From CAZQLE01 sp964593905 (GTDB lineage: Bacteria > Chloroflexota > Anaerolineae > Anaerolineales > Anaerolineaceae), in assembly GCA_964593905.1 (NCBI GenBank), contig CAZQLE010000093.1, positions 1 through 14,560 on the forward strand: a stretch of 14,560 nt of DNA, given 5' to 3'. Within the stretch, counting starts at the first letter, position 1. Every line of letters begins with the position of its first letter. The position numbers and the translations under genes were made by a program. Below are positions 6,967 to 13,226 of this stretch, piece by piece. Below the pieces are notes generated by a model that saw nothing but the letters and a program-made list of their open reading frames with translations, had not been told where the DNA came from and did no database searches.

Positions 6967-7763
6967 ATCAATAACAATATAATCACTATCATGATTATAG
7001 ATAAGATTGAAAATAGAATTCCTCTGAGGGTTTCTTTTTTTCGTACTAATTTCATCCCTCCAGCCAACACAGTCAAACAGAACAATAATGGGGCAGAAAA
7101 ATACCAGTAATTCTTTGTCGCTAACCCAATGATCATTAGCCCCAATAAGACAATAGCAGAGATCCCAGAAAACAGCCATTTTGCTAATTGCACTCCCGGT
7201 GAGTTTCGGCCCCAAAAAGATAAAAGAACTTGAATACTAGAAGAAACAGAAGGTTGTATTTTTCGGACAACTTTTGCTTGCCTGTACACAAGATCATTTT
7301 CCTTAAGCAAGGTATAAATTAGCATGAGGTTGTATTGAATTTTATACTCCCCAGGAAATTTTATTGCCCCCTCCTCTAGTATCTGCAATGCAACTGGGTA
7401 ATTATTAATCAATATATTGGCCAATCCAAAAGCATTAATGGCATCTGGATATTCAGGTGCAATTTGATAGGCCTTTTCGGCAAATCCAAGAATATATTTC
7501 GGATTTGCTTTTTGCTTGCCATAAACCGAAAATAAAGTTACATAAGGTTCCGCTAATTCAGCATCCAGATCGATTGCAATTTGTGCGTTTTTCCGTGCTT
7601 CTTCAAGTTGTCCAAGTTCAAAATAAGTTTTTGCTAAACTCGCGTATAGAATTGGAGTATCAATTCCTTCATCCTTCTCCTGCAAAAAATTTTGCAACGC
7701 TAATTGATACTCATTGTTCTCTAAAGCAACCTGGCCTTTTATAAAGTTTTCATTTGGGTTCAT
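6951..7763 (-). CDS. TPR protein with C-terminal membrane helices
   Basis: Encodes 270 residues from the ATG at 7763; the nearest purine-rich site (AAGGCG) is a weak ribosome site. Residues about 2-140 form roughly four 34-residue TPR-like repeats. One unit is ASLAKTYFELGQLEEARKNA with IAIDLDAE; another begins DAINAFGLANILINNYPVALQ. Three hydrophobic helices follow at about 194-215, 221-238 and 247-267. No signal peptide precedes the repeats, so the TPR part is probably cytoplasmic and tethered by the C-terminus. TPRs bind other proteins; the partner is unknown. It is the first gene of the run leading into the Imm26 and Imm11 genes, though the hairpin at its stop may lower expression of what follows. 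Confidence 0.8.
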   Translation of the reverse strand: MNPNENFIKGQVALENNEYQLALQNFLQEKDEGIDTPILYASLAKTYFELGQLEEARKNAQIAIDLDAELAEPYVTLFSVYGKQKANPKYILGFAEKAYQIAPEYPDAINAFGLANILINNYPVALQILEEGAIKFPGEYKIQYNLMLIYTLLKENDLVYRQAKVVRKIQPSVSSSIQVLLSFWGRNSPGVQLAKWLFSGISAIVLLGLMIIGLATKNYWYFSAPLLFCLTVLAGGMKLVRKKETLRGILFSILSIIMIVIILLLIFQQG

Positions 7764-7956
7764 TCTGCATCGCCTTTTTGACCAAGCACATGTGGAATTT
7801 TTTTGGAGACCTCTATTGCTGTAGGGATGGAAAGATAGCGTCCCGCCAACACGAATGATGCATTTATCATCCGTTTCTAAACTGATAGAGTTCAGGGATT
7901 AGCATGTTCGGGTGAGGTGAGACGGACCATATTGCATCAATTGATACATCAGAGAA

Positions 7957-8286
7957 CTATCTGGCTCTAAAAATGACGCTTAGAAAGTATATCTCAAACC
8001 CAGTCCAAATGATTAGCCCTAAAACACCAAAAAAAACAGCCGGCCATCCAGTCACACTACTTAATTTTGGCCTTGGCATTTCTCGGCGGATAACCATAAA
8101 AACACAACTTAGTGAAGGAAGAATACCCCCTATTACCATTAATAGACTCCAGGCTTTTTCTGGCACATCCTTGCCAAATATTATTTGCAACACATACCCA
8201 CCGATAAAAAGAACAAACAAATTGAGAACCAACACCCCATTAACAAGAAACGAAGTGCTTGTCAAATACCGTTTGAACTTTTTCAT
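7957..8286 (-). CDS. Small three-helix membrane protein, paralogue of the gene at 5999-6325
   Basis: Encodes 109 residues from the ATG at 8286, with GAGGA 5 nt upstream. Hydrophobic segments lie at about 12-36, 46-66 and 80-105; MKKFKR at the start suggests a cytoplasmic N-terminus. The string FMVIRREMPRP between helices 2 and 3, PAVFFGVLG, and the ending VIFRAR align with the 108-aa protein at 5999-6325. It lies 193 bp upstream of the TPR gene and about 50 bp downstream of the Rhs-like remnant C. A small membrane protein directly after an Rhs fragment fits an immunity gene whose toxin was lost, but this is only contextual. I do not recognise the family. Confidence 0.7.
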   Translation of the reverse strand: MKKFKRYLTSTSFLVNGVLVLNLFVLFIGGYVLQIIFGKDVPEKAWSLLMVIGGILPSLSCVFMVIRREMPRPKLSSVTGWPAVFFGVLGLIIWTGFEIYFLSVIFRAR

Positions 8287-8391
8287 CGTTATCCTCGTTT
8301 ATTGGAAATGGTTTCTGTCGATATCGAAGCGCTATCAGAGTATGAAGAAAATGATTTCGATGCACCCCCTGAACCTCACCTGTATAGTACC

Positions 8392-8433
8392 CGAACGGGC
8401 GTTTTTGACACCGTACCGGTCCCAGGTCAGCGG
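8392..8433 (-). pseudogene. Rhs core C-terminal remnant (copy C)
   Basis: The minus-strand frame reads PLTWDRYGVKNARS immediately after a TAA where copy B has AGC. The frame stays open to 8335 but becomes unrelated to Rhs (VRFRGCIEIIFF). It lacks the preceding PEPG codons and the following NNP and DPSGH motifs. It has no start codon and is upstream of the small membrane gene. In the other direction the bases read DTVPVPGQR, also seen at 3216-3245. Confidence 0.45.
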
Positions 8434-8515
8434 TTAGCCTTACATCTATCATAGAATATTTTACAAAATCAGGCCACTTTTTTAACCGGGTAACAGACCC
8501 CGCCGGCCCGCTGTT

Positions 8516-8546
8516 TTGCAACTCGTAATTTTTTTTTGCGTATACT
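8516..8546 (+). promoter_or_regulatory. Possible sigma70-type promoter of the membrane operon
   Basis: TTGCAA (8516-8521) and TATACT (8541-8546) are 19 bp apart across an unusual T-run, about 70 nt upstream of the first operon gene. The spacing is longer than ideal, and TTGACT at 8555-8560 is a rival -35 without a good -10. Confidence 0.3.
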
Positions 8547-8618
8547 TTGATACATTGACTTGATGACAAACTTCCGCGATGCAGGTGGAAGAAAATTATT
8601 TTCATAATTGAGGGCAAG

Positions 8619-9137
8619 ATGAATCAAGATTCAAATCGTTCACGGATTGTAATTGGCGCGCTGCTGATTTTGGGCGGCGGCTTTTGGCTGGCCAGTACGG
8701 TGTTCCCTCCGCTGCGCGCACTGGTGGGTCAGTTCACCTGGCCGATGATTATGATCGCCATTGGCGGCGCCATGCTGGTGGGTGGTGTGTTGGGCAGAAC
8801 GCCAGGCATGGCTGTGCCGGCTTGCATCGTTGGCGGCATCGGCATGATCCTTTTCTGGCAAAACCAGACCGGCAACTTTGGCAGTTGGGCCTATGCCTGG
8901 GCGCTGATCCCCGGTTTTGCCGGGGTGGGCGAAGTGCTGGCATCTTTGCTGGGCGACCGCAACACCGCGCATATTCGCAGCGGTCTGCGCCAAATTGTCA
9001 TCAGCGCAGTGCTGTTTGTAGTATTCGGTTCGTTTCTGGGCGGCTTTCGCTTCCTGGGGCCCTACTGGCCGGTCATTCTCATCGCCGGCGGGCTGCTGCT
9101 CATTCTGGATACCCTGATTTTCAAGAAGTCGAAGTAA
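8619..9137 (+). CDS. Membrane protein of three LiaI/LiaF-like two-helix units
   Basis: Encodes 172 residues from the ATG at 8619, with GAGGG a few bases upstream. It appears to consist of three repeats of a two-helix hairpin (about 8-56, 62-112 and 120-168). Each repeat opens with a glycine-rich helix (VIGALLILGGG, CIVGGIGMILF, VISAVLFVVFG) and closes with a helix led by tryptophan (WPMIMIAIGGAML, WALIPGFAGVGEVL, WPVILIAGGLLLIL). This matches the LiaI-LiaF-like transmembrane region (DUF5668 type). No soluble domain is present. It is the first of five co-directional genes with gaps of 1 to 13 bp, so it should be co-transcribed with the PspC and LiaF-like proteins. A role in sensing or resisting envelope stress is inferred from that context. 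Confidence 0.8.
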   Translation: MNQDSNRSRIVIGALLILGGGFWLASTVFPPLRALVGQFTWPMIMIAIGGAMLVGGVLGRTPGMAVPACIVGGIGMILFWQNQTGNFGSWAYAWALIPGFAGVGEVLASLLGDRNTAHIRSGLRQIVISAVLFVVFGSFLGGFRFLGPYWPVILIAGGLLLILDTLIFKKSK

Positions 9138-9150
9138 TTGGGAGGCTGTC

Positions 9151-9948
9151 ATGCGTTCAGGAAGAATTTTCTGGGGTTTAATCGCAATTCTGGCAGGCAT
9201 TGCCCTGCTGATGAATACACTGGGGCTGATTCGGGTCAACTTTTGGGCCATCTTTTGGCCGGGTCTGCTGATTGCGGCGGGTCTATGGTTCTTGATTGCG
9301 CCGCGGTTTGTGCGTGACCTGCCCGAAGGAGAGGTTGAAAAGATCAACCTTCCGCTGGGCAATATCCAATCTGCCGATATCGAGCTGGAACACGGCGCCG
9401 GCAGATTGTCGGTGCATGCCCTGGAACTGGGCGGTGAGTTGGTGGCCGGCAGCTTTGGTCATGGCGTGAAGGTCGATTTTGAACCTGACCGTGTTCCGGC
9501 CAAGCTGACGATCAAATCAAAGATTGAGCCGCTGATCATCCCCGGCATCGAGCGCGGACATCTCGATTGGGACCTGGGTTTGGCGCGCAATCTGCCGTTG
9601 AATCTGCGGCTGAAGAGCGGCGCCAGCGATAGCGAGCTGGATCTGCAGGATCTGCTGGTGCAGCGCTTGAGGATTGAGACCGGCGCCAGCTCCACCCGCG
9701 TGACCCTGCCCGCACAGGTCAACTTTGCCGATGTGGAAGTGGAATCTGGTGTGGCAGCGGTGGTCATTATCGTACCGCAGGGCGTGGCAGCCCGCATTCG
9801 GGTCGAGAGCGGCTTATCGGGGATCAACGTCGATACGCTGCGGTTCCCCAAAACGGGCGACACCTATGAATCGGCCGATTTTGCCACCGCCCAGTACCGC
9901 GCAGACATCCGCATCGAATCGGGTGTGGGCTCAGTGGAAGTGAAGTGA
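9151..9948 (+). CDS. LiaF-like protein: membrane hairpin plus beta-repeat (toast-rack) domain
   Basis: Encodes 265 residues; GGGAGG precedes the ATG. Residues 5-50 are one LiaI/LiaF-type two-helix unit (RIFWGLIAILAGIALLMNTLG, then FWPGLLIAAGLWFLI). From about 63 the chain turns into short beta repeats that return to a Gly-centred motif: ELEHGAGRLSV, RIETGASSTRVTLP, VEVESGVAAVVI, IRVESGLSGINVD and the closing IRIESGVGSVEVK. This is the layout of LiaF C-terminal and toast-rack/DUF4097-like domains, which in Firmicutes LiaF restrain the LiaS/LiaR signalling pair. No such sensor pair is in the window. The gene lies 13 bp after its upstream neighbour and 7 bp before the next. Confidence 0.8.
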   Translation: MRSGRIFWGLIAILAGIALLMNTLGLIRVNFWAIFWPGLLIAAGLWFLIAPRFVRDLPEGEVEKINLPLGNIQSADIELEHGAGRLSVHALELGGELVAGSFGHGVKVDFEPDRVPAKLTIKSKIEPLIIPGIERGHLDWDLGLARNLPLNLRLKSGASDSELDLQDLLVQRLRIETGASSTRVTLPAQVNFADVEVESGVAAVVIIVPQGVAARIRVESGLSGINVDTLRFPKTGDTYESADFATAQYRADIRIESGVGSVEVK

Positions 9949-9955
9949 GGCAAGA

Positions 9956-10624
9956 ATGAACAAGAAATTTGACTGGCGATTCATTGTGGGCATTGCGCTC
10001 ATTGGCCTGGGTGCAGTCAGCCTGATGCAGGTGTTTGGCATCCTGCCCTCCAGCGGGAACCTGATTGCAGCAATCTTTGGGGTGTTGTTTTTGGCGGGCG
10101 GTCTGGCGTTTTTATCGGTTCTGGGCGCCGACCGGGCGCAGTGGTGGGCCGCCATTCCGGGCACCATCCTGTCTTTCCTGGGTCTGATGATCCTGATGGA
10201 ATCATTCTTCCCCCGCCTGCCCGGCGAGTTTGCCGGCGCGTTCTTTATGGCGGGCATCAGCACGGCCTTCTGGGTGGTGCTGATCCTCAACCGCGAACAG
10301 TGGTGGGCGGTGATCCCGGCCGGCGTGCTGCTTTCGATTGCGCTGATGATCGCCTTTTTCGGGCTCTTCCCTCAATATGAAGGGGTTGGGATCGGAATCA
10401 TGTTTTTGGGAATGGGCGCTACGTTTTGCTCGCTGGCGCTGCTGCCTCTGGCAAACGGCCGCAGGCAAAACTGGGGCTGGATTCCCGGTGGAATTCTGCT
10501 GGGCATGGGCGTTTTGTCGATGGCTGCCTCGGTTGAGCTGCTGGGCTATCTAACACCGGTGCTCTTGATTGCGGGTGGTCTGGCATTGCTGCTGGGAACA
10601 CGCCGTAAGACAGATTCGATGTGA
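9956..10624 (+). CDS. Polytopic membrane protein of four tandem ~55-residue repeats
   Basis: Encodes 222 residues, 7 bp after the previous stop; the ribosome site (GAGGCAAG) overlaps that stop. The protein looks like four tandem two-helix units whose start markers are DWRFIVGI (residue 6), QWWAAIPG (62), QWWAVIPA (115) and NWGWIPGG (172), so the period is about 53-57 residues. Eight membrane helices are expected. The first and last units resemble the LiaI/LiaF-type hairpins of its neighbours (ALIGLGAVSLMQVFGIL; TPVLLIAGGLALLLG). There is no soluble domain and no catalytic motif. It probably acts with the other four membrane proteins of the operon. I do not recognise it as a named family beyond the shared hairpin. 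Confidence 0.8.
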   Translation: MNKKFDWRFIVGIALIGLGAVSLMQVFGILPSSGNLIAAIFGVLFLAGGLAFLSVLGADRAQWWAAIPGTILSFLGLMILMESFFPRLPGEFAGAFFMAGISTAFWVVLILNREQWWAVIPAGVLLSIALMIAFFGLFPQYEGVGIGIMFLGMGATFCSLALLPLANGRRQNWGWIPGGILLGMGVLSMAASVELLGYLTPVLLIAGGLALLLGTRRKTDSM

Positions 10625-10631
10625 GGTTAAG

Positions 10632-11069
10632 ATGCAAAAAAAATTGCTTCGCCGCAAGAGCGGCGCAGTTTTAGGCGGGGTGTGTAACGGTTTGGGCGAC
10701 TATCTGGGCATTGACCCCGTGCTGATGCGAATTTTCTTCCTGCTGCTGGTGGTGCTTAACGGCGCCGGCACCCTGATTTATCTGATCCTGTGGGTCACCA
10801 TCCCGGCAGAAGATACAGTCGGCTCGCCCGAACTTGGCCGCCGGATTAATACCGTGGGCAGTGAGTTTGGCAGCGCAATGCGCGATATGGGCCCGCGGCG
10901 GATGCAGTGGCTTGGCGCCGGTCTGCTGGCCTTTGGTGCAGTGGCGTTGCTCGATAACCTGGGGATACACTTCTTTAGCTGGCTGCAAGATGGGGTTGTC
11001 TGGGCGGTGGTATTAATTGGCGCAGGCGTTGTGCTGGTATGGCGCGCTTTGCGCGGAGGAGGAAACTGA
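10632..11069 (+). CDS. PspC-domain membrane protein
   Basis: Encodes 145 residues from the ATG at 10632 (GAGG upstream, 7 bp after the previous stop). The in-frame ATG at 10569 would overlap the previous gene and add 21 unlikely residues. Residues 3-60 are a clear PspC domain: KKLLRRKSGAVLGGVCNGLGDYL, then GIDPVLMRIFFLLL, and the closing LILWVTIPAED. A polar linker (61-90) leads to one LiaI/LiaF-type hairpin (MQWLGAGLLAFGAVALLDNLG, then VVWAVVLIGAGVVLVW). PspC proteins take part in envelope and phage-shock responses. It is the only member of the operon with a family-level link to stress signalling. The symbol is left blank because enterobacterial PspC has a different architecture. Confidence 0.9.
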   Translation: MQKKLLRRKSGAVLGGVCNGLGDYLGIDPVLMRIFFLLLVVLNGAGTLIYLILWVTIPAEDTVGSPELGRRINTVGSEFGSAMRDMGPRRMQWLGAGLLAFGAVALLDNLGIHFFSWLQDGVVWAVVLIGAGVVLVWRALRGGGN

Positions 11070-11070
11070 G

Positions 11071-12138
11071 ATGGATGAAAAACATACGCGCCGTCACCGG
11101 CACAGTATTTTCTGGCCGCTGCTGCTGCTGGTTGCAGGTGTGGTGCTGTTGATGAATACGCTGGGCTATCTGCCCGGCGAACCGGCCTGGAACTTGTTGC
11201 GCCTGTGGCCGCTGCTGTTTATTGTGGGCGCACTGGATAACCTGTATCAGGGTGAAAGCTTTGTCTTTCCGGTGGTCATGCTGGGCGCGGGCACGGTCTT
11301 CTTGCTCAGCAACCTGGGCTACCTCACAGGTGATGCCTGGCGGCTGCTGCTGCAATTCTGGCCGATCCTGCTGATCGCGTTCGGGTTAGACCTGCTGCTA
11401 TCGCGCCGCTCTCCGTTTGGCGCCATCTTTGGGGTGATCATCGGGCTGGCTTTGTTGGCCGGGGTGGCCTGGCTGGCAAGCGGGGCCCTGTCACTGCCGG
11501 TTCAAACCACCCAGACCCAGGTCTCCATTCCGCTGAAAGACGCCGGCCGGGGTGAGTTGACCATCGAGGCCGCCGCCGGCCGGTTGAACCTGGAAAGCGG
11601 CGCAGCCGCCGACCAGTTCTTGAGCGGCGAGGTTGTGCTGGGCAATACTGAACAGTTGGTTAAATCAGAACAGTATAAGAATGGGCTGATTGATGTCAAC
11701 CTGCGCAGTCAGGGCCTGTTCTTTGTGGTGCCTTTCGCCGGCCAGTCTAACCACACCGGTTGGGATTTTGCCCTCAATGAAAACACACCGGTGGAGCTGA
11801 ACACCACGATGGCGGCCGGGATGCAGGAATTGGATTTGCGCGATACCCGCGTTACCCGCCTGGAAGCCGAAACCGCCCTGGGCCGCACCGAAGTAATTTT
11901 GCCGGAAGGCGGAAAGATGAGCGGCAAGATTTCTGCGGCGCTGGGGTCAATTGTGGTGCGGGTTCCGCGCGGCACACAGGTTGAGTTTGAAATCGACCGC
12001 GCACTGACTTCACTGTCGCTGGATTCTGGCTTTGTGCAGGAAGGTAACCGCGTGTCGTCTGAAGCAGCCACCACCGGCCAGATCAATCTGCGCCTGGAAG
12101 CCGCAATGGGCAATATCCGGGTTGAGTGGATCGATTAA
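11071..12138 (+). CDS. LiaF-like protein with two membrane hairpins and a C-terminal beta-repeat domain
   Basis: Encodes 355 residues from the ATG at 11071, 1 nt after the previous stop and behind a strong GGAGGAGG site; an upstream in-frame ATG at 11017 lies inside the PspC gene. Two tandem LiaI/LiaF-type units cover residues 12-58 (FWPLLLLVAGVVLLMNTLGYL; WPLLFIVGALDNL) and 65-110 (FPVVMLGAGTVFLLSNLGYL; WPILLIAFGLDLLL). They are alike enough to suggest internal duplication. A fifth helix lies at 115-138. Residues about 150-355 form a beta-repeat domain (IEAAAGRLNLESGAA, LDLRDTRVTRLEAETALGRTEVILP, ISAALGSIVVRVPRG), as in toast-rack and LiaF proteins, probably extracytoplasmic. It is the last gene of the operon; a strong terminator follows. 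Confidence 0.85.
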   Translation: MDEKHTRRHRHSIFWPLLLLVAGVVLLMNTLGYLPGEPAWNLLRLWPLLFIVGALDNLYQGESFVFPVVMLGAGTVFLLSNLGYLTGDAWRLLLQFWPILLIAFGLDLLLSRRSPFGAIFGVIIGLALLAGVAWLASGALSLPVQTTQTQVSIPLKDAGRGELTIEAAAGRLNLESGAAADQFLSGEVVLGNTEQLVKSEQYKNGLIDVNLRSQGLFFVVPFAGQSNHTGWDFALNENTPVELNTTMAAGMQELDLRDTRVTRLEAETALGRTEVILPEGGKMSGKISAALGSIVVRVPRGTQVEFEIDRALTSLSLDSGFVQEGNRVSSEAATTGQINLRLEAAMGNIRVEWID

Positions 12139-12171
12139 TCGCTGGCTGCGGTTTGACTGAATTGGAAAACA

Positions 12172-12204
12172 AAAAATTCCTGCTGAGGAGTTGCAGGAAT
12201 TTTT
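12172..12204 (+). terminator. Rho-independent terminator of the membrane-protein operon
   Basis: A perfect 12-bp stem (AAAAATTCCTGC at 12172-12183, GCAGGAATTTTT at 12193-12204) has a 9-nt loop and a built-in T-run, 34 bp after the last stop codon. The A-run on the left arm makes it potentially bidirectional. Confidence 0.85.
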
Positions 12205-12215
12205 CATTGGATTGC

Positions 12216-12382
12216 TTTCTGGCAATAAACAGCCAGCAGATGATGGCGAATCAAGAATTAAGTTAATTTTAGGCCATTTCTGAAAAAAATCATGAGATTT
12301 AGATGAAAATTAAGAAAGAATTGGATTAAGATTAGGAATTAAGGGAACAATATTCTGACACGGTTCGTCTTATTGCCAGAAA
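12216..12382. repeat. Perfect 13-bp inverted repeat bounding the AT-rich leader of the SIMPL gene
   Basis: TTTCTGGCAATAA (12216-12228) is the exact reverse complement of 12370-12382, enclosing 141 bp of AT-rich DNA. The right arm ends 8 bp before the AGGAGG ribosome site. A direct repeat GAGTTGCAGGA lies outside the arms (12188-12198 and 12384-12394). No target-site duplication abuts the arms. It may be a small non-autonomous element or a regulatory structure; the enclosed DNA has no gene. Confidence 0.5.
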
Positions 12383-12401
12383 TGAGTTGCAGGAGGAAAA
12401 G

Positions 12402-13115
12402 ATGAAAAAGACATTGAGTTTTGGCGTCATGCTTCTGGTTGTGGTTGTGTTACTAACCGCCTGTCAGCCGGTGGTAACAAACAGCAATATGCCGATACGG
12501 CAGATGAACGCTTCGGGCATGGGGCAGGTTTATCTTAAACCGGATGTGGCCTATGTTTATATCGGGGTCCAAAGCCAGAACGAAGGCGTCAGCCAGGCGT
12601 TATCTGAAAACAATGCCAAGGCGCAGGCAGTGGCCAAAGCATTAACCGACCTGGGCGTAAAAACGGATGATATCCAGACCAGCGCGTTCAACGTGGTTCC
12701 CCAGCCGCAATATGACCCCCAGACCGGTCAACAGTCTGGCATCCTCTATATGGTGGATAACACAGTCTATGTGACCGTGCGTGATCTGCAAAGCCTGGGC
12801 CAGGTTTTGGATGCAGTGGTGCGCGCAGGCGCAAACAGCATTAACGGGGTGACCTTTGATGTGCTCGACAAGGAAGCCGCCATGGATGAAGCCCGCACGC
12901 TGGCAATTGCCGATGCCAAAAAGAACGCCGATGCCATGGCAAAAGCGGCCGGCATTACCCTGGGCGAGATCATCACCCTGAACGTTTACAACTCGGGTTC
13001 ACCTGTGCCCATTTTTGAGGGCAAAGGCGGTGCAATGGGCGCCGGGCAGGCCCCCATTTCGGCCGGGCAACTGGTATTGACCATCAACGCAGATGTGTCT
13101 TACGCGCTGAAATAA
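12402..13115 (+). CDS. SIMPL domain (DUF541) lipoprotein
   Basis: Encodes 237 residues from the ATG at 12402, six bases after an AGGAGG site; an upstream in-frame TTG at 12387 would include that site in the coding region. The signal ends in lipobox LTAC with Cys21. The SIMPL/DUF541 (COG2968) pattern follows. ASGMGQVYLKPDVAYVYIGVQSQ is the opening strand, then ALSENNAKAQAVAKALTDLGVKTDDIQTSAFNV. The rest runs VDNTVYVTVRDLQSLGQVLDAVVRAGANSINGVTFDV, ARTLAIADAKKNADAMAKAAGITLGEI and a final strand VLTINADVSYALK. The length is typical. Family members are exported proteins of unclear biochemical role, some linked to stress survival. It has its own leader and terminator, so it is expressed separately from the membrane operon. 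Confidence 0.9.
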   Translation: MKKTLSFGVMLLVVVVLLTACQPVVTNSNMPIRQMNASGMGQVYLKPDVAYVYIGVQSQNEGVSQALSENNAKAQAVAKALTDLGVKTDDIQTSAFNVVPQPQYDPQTGQQSGILYMVDNTVYVTVRDLQSLGQVLDAVVRAGANSINGVTFDVLDKEAAMDEARTLAIADAKKNADAMAKAAGITLGEIITLNVYNSGSPVPIFEGKGGAMGAGQAPISAGQLVLTINADVSYALK

Positions 13116-13147
13116 GGCACCATCAGATTCGCATCTCACACACCATT

Positions 13148-13183
13148 CCGCCCCCTGCAACAAACGCAGGGGGCGGTTTTTTT
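13148..13183 (+). terminator. Strong rho-independent terminator after the SIMPL gene
   Basis: An 11-bp GC-rich perfect stem (CCGCCCCCTGC at 13148-13158, GCAGGGGGCGG at 13166-13176) has a 7-nt loop and is followed by seven T (13177-13183). Confidence 0.95.
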
Positions 13184-13199
13184 ATGGTTTATGATGAAA

Positions 13200-13216
13200 C
13201 AGCAAGGGCCTTGCTG
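13200..13216 (-). terminator. Possible weak terminator after glpX
   Basis: The inverted repeat CAGCAAGG-G-CCTTGCTG lies 11 bp past the glpX stop. Only TTT follows on the minus strand, so it would be weak. The strong hairpin at 13148-13176 may also serve as a block, but it has no T-run in this direction. Confidence 0.35.
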
Positions 13217-13226
13217 GCGGTTATTT

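Larger units (their letters stand above)
8287..8618. other. Divergent intergenic region between the AT-rich and GC-rich halves
   Basis: Holds the ribosome site for the gene at 8286, Rhs-like remnant C (8392-8433), a GC-rich patch at 8494-8513 and a possible promoter for the membrane operon. On the minus strand the patch reads CAGCGGGCCGGCGGGGTCTG, matching the plus-strand CAGCGGGCTG region of copy B at 16 of 20 positions in opposite orientation. A 125-codon minus-strand frame crossing the region (8240-8617) has no ribosome site or familiar sequence and is not called. Confidence 0.4.

Noticed and set aside
7936..7945. Palindrome ATCAATTGAT as an operator
   Set aside because: It lies downstream of the gene ending at 7957, is short and AT-rich, and is easily expected by chance.
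8185..8454. Plus-strand frame ending in DTVPVPGQR, a peptide also readable at 3216-3245
   Set aside because: The shared peptide is an alternative reading of the repeat. It has no common start, flanking homology or ribosome site, and the minus-strand reading resembles the Rhs core and matches the local gene direction.
8240..8617. 125-codon minus-strand frame in the divergent spacer
   Set aside because: It overlaps the well-supported start of the 7957-8286 gene, has no ribosome site, and its sequence has no recognisable or low-complexity protein pattern.
8640..9362. Long minus-strand frame of 240 codons
   Set aside because: It is the antisense shadow of two GC-rich membrane-protein genes with clear ribosome sites and family motifs; its own text is Gln/Ala/His-rich and unlike a protein.
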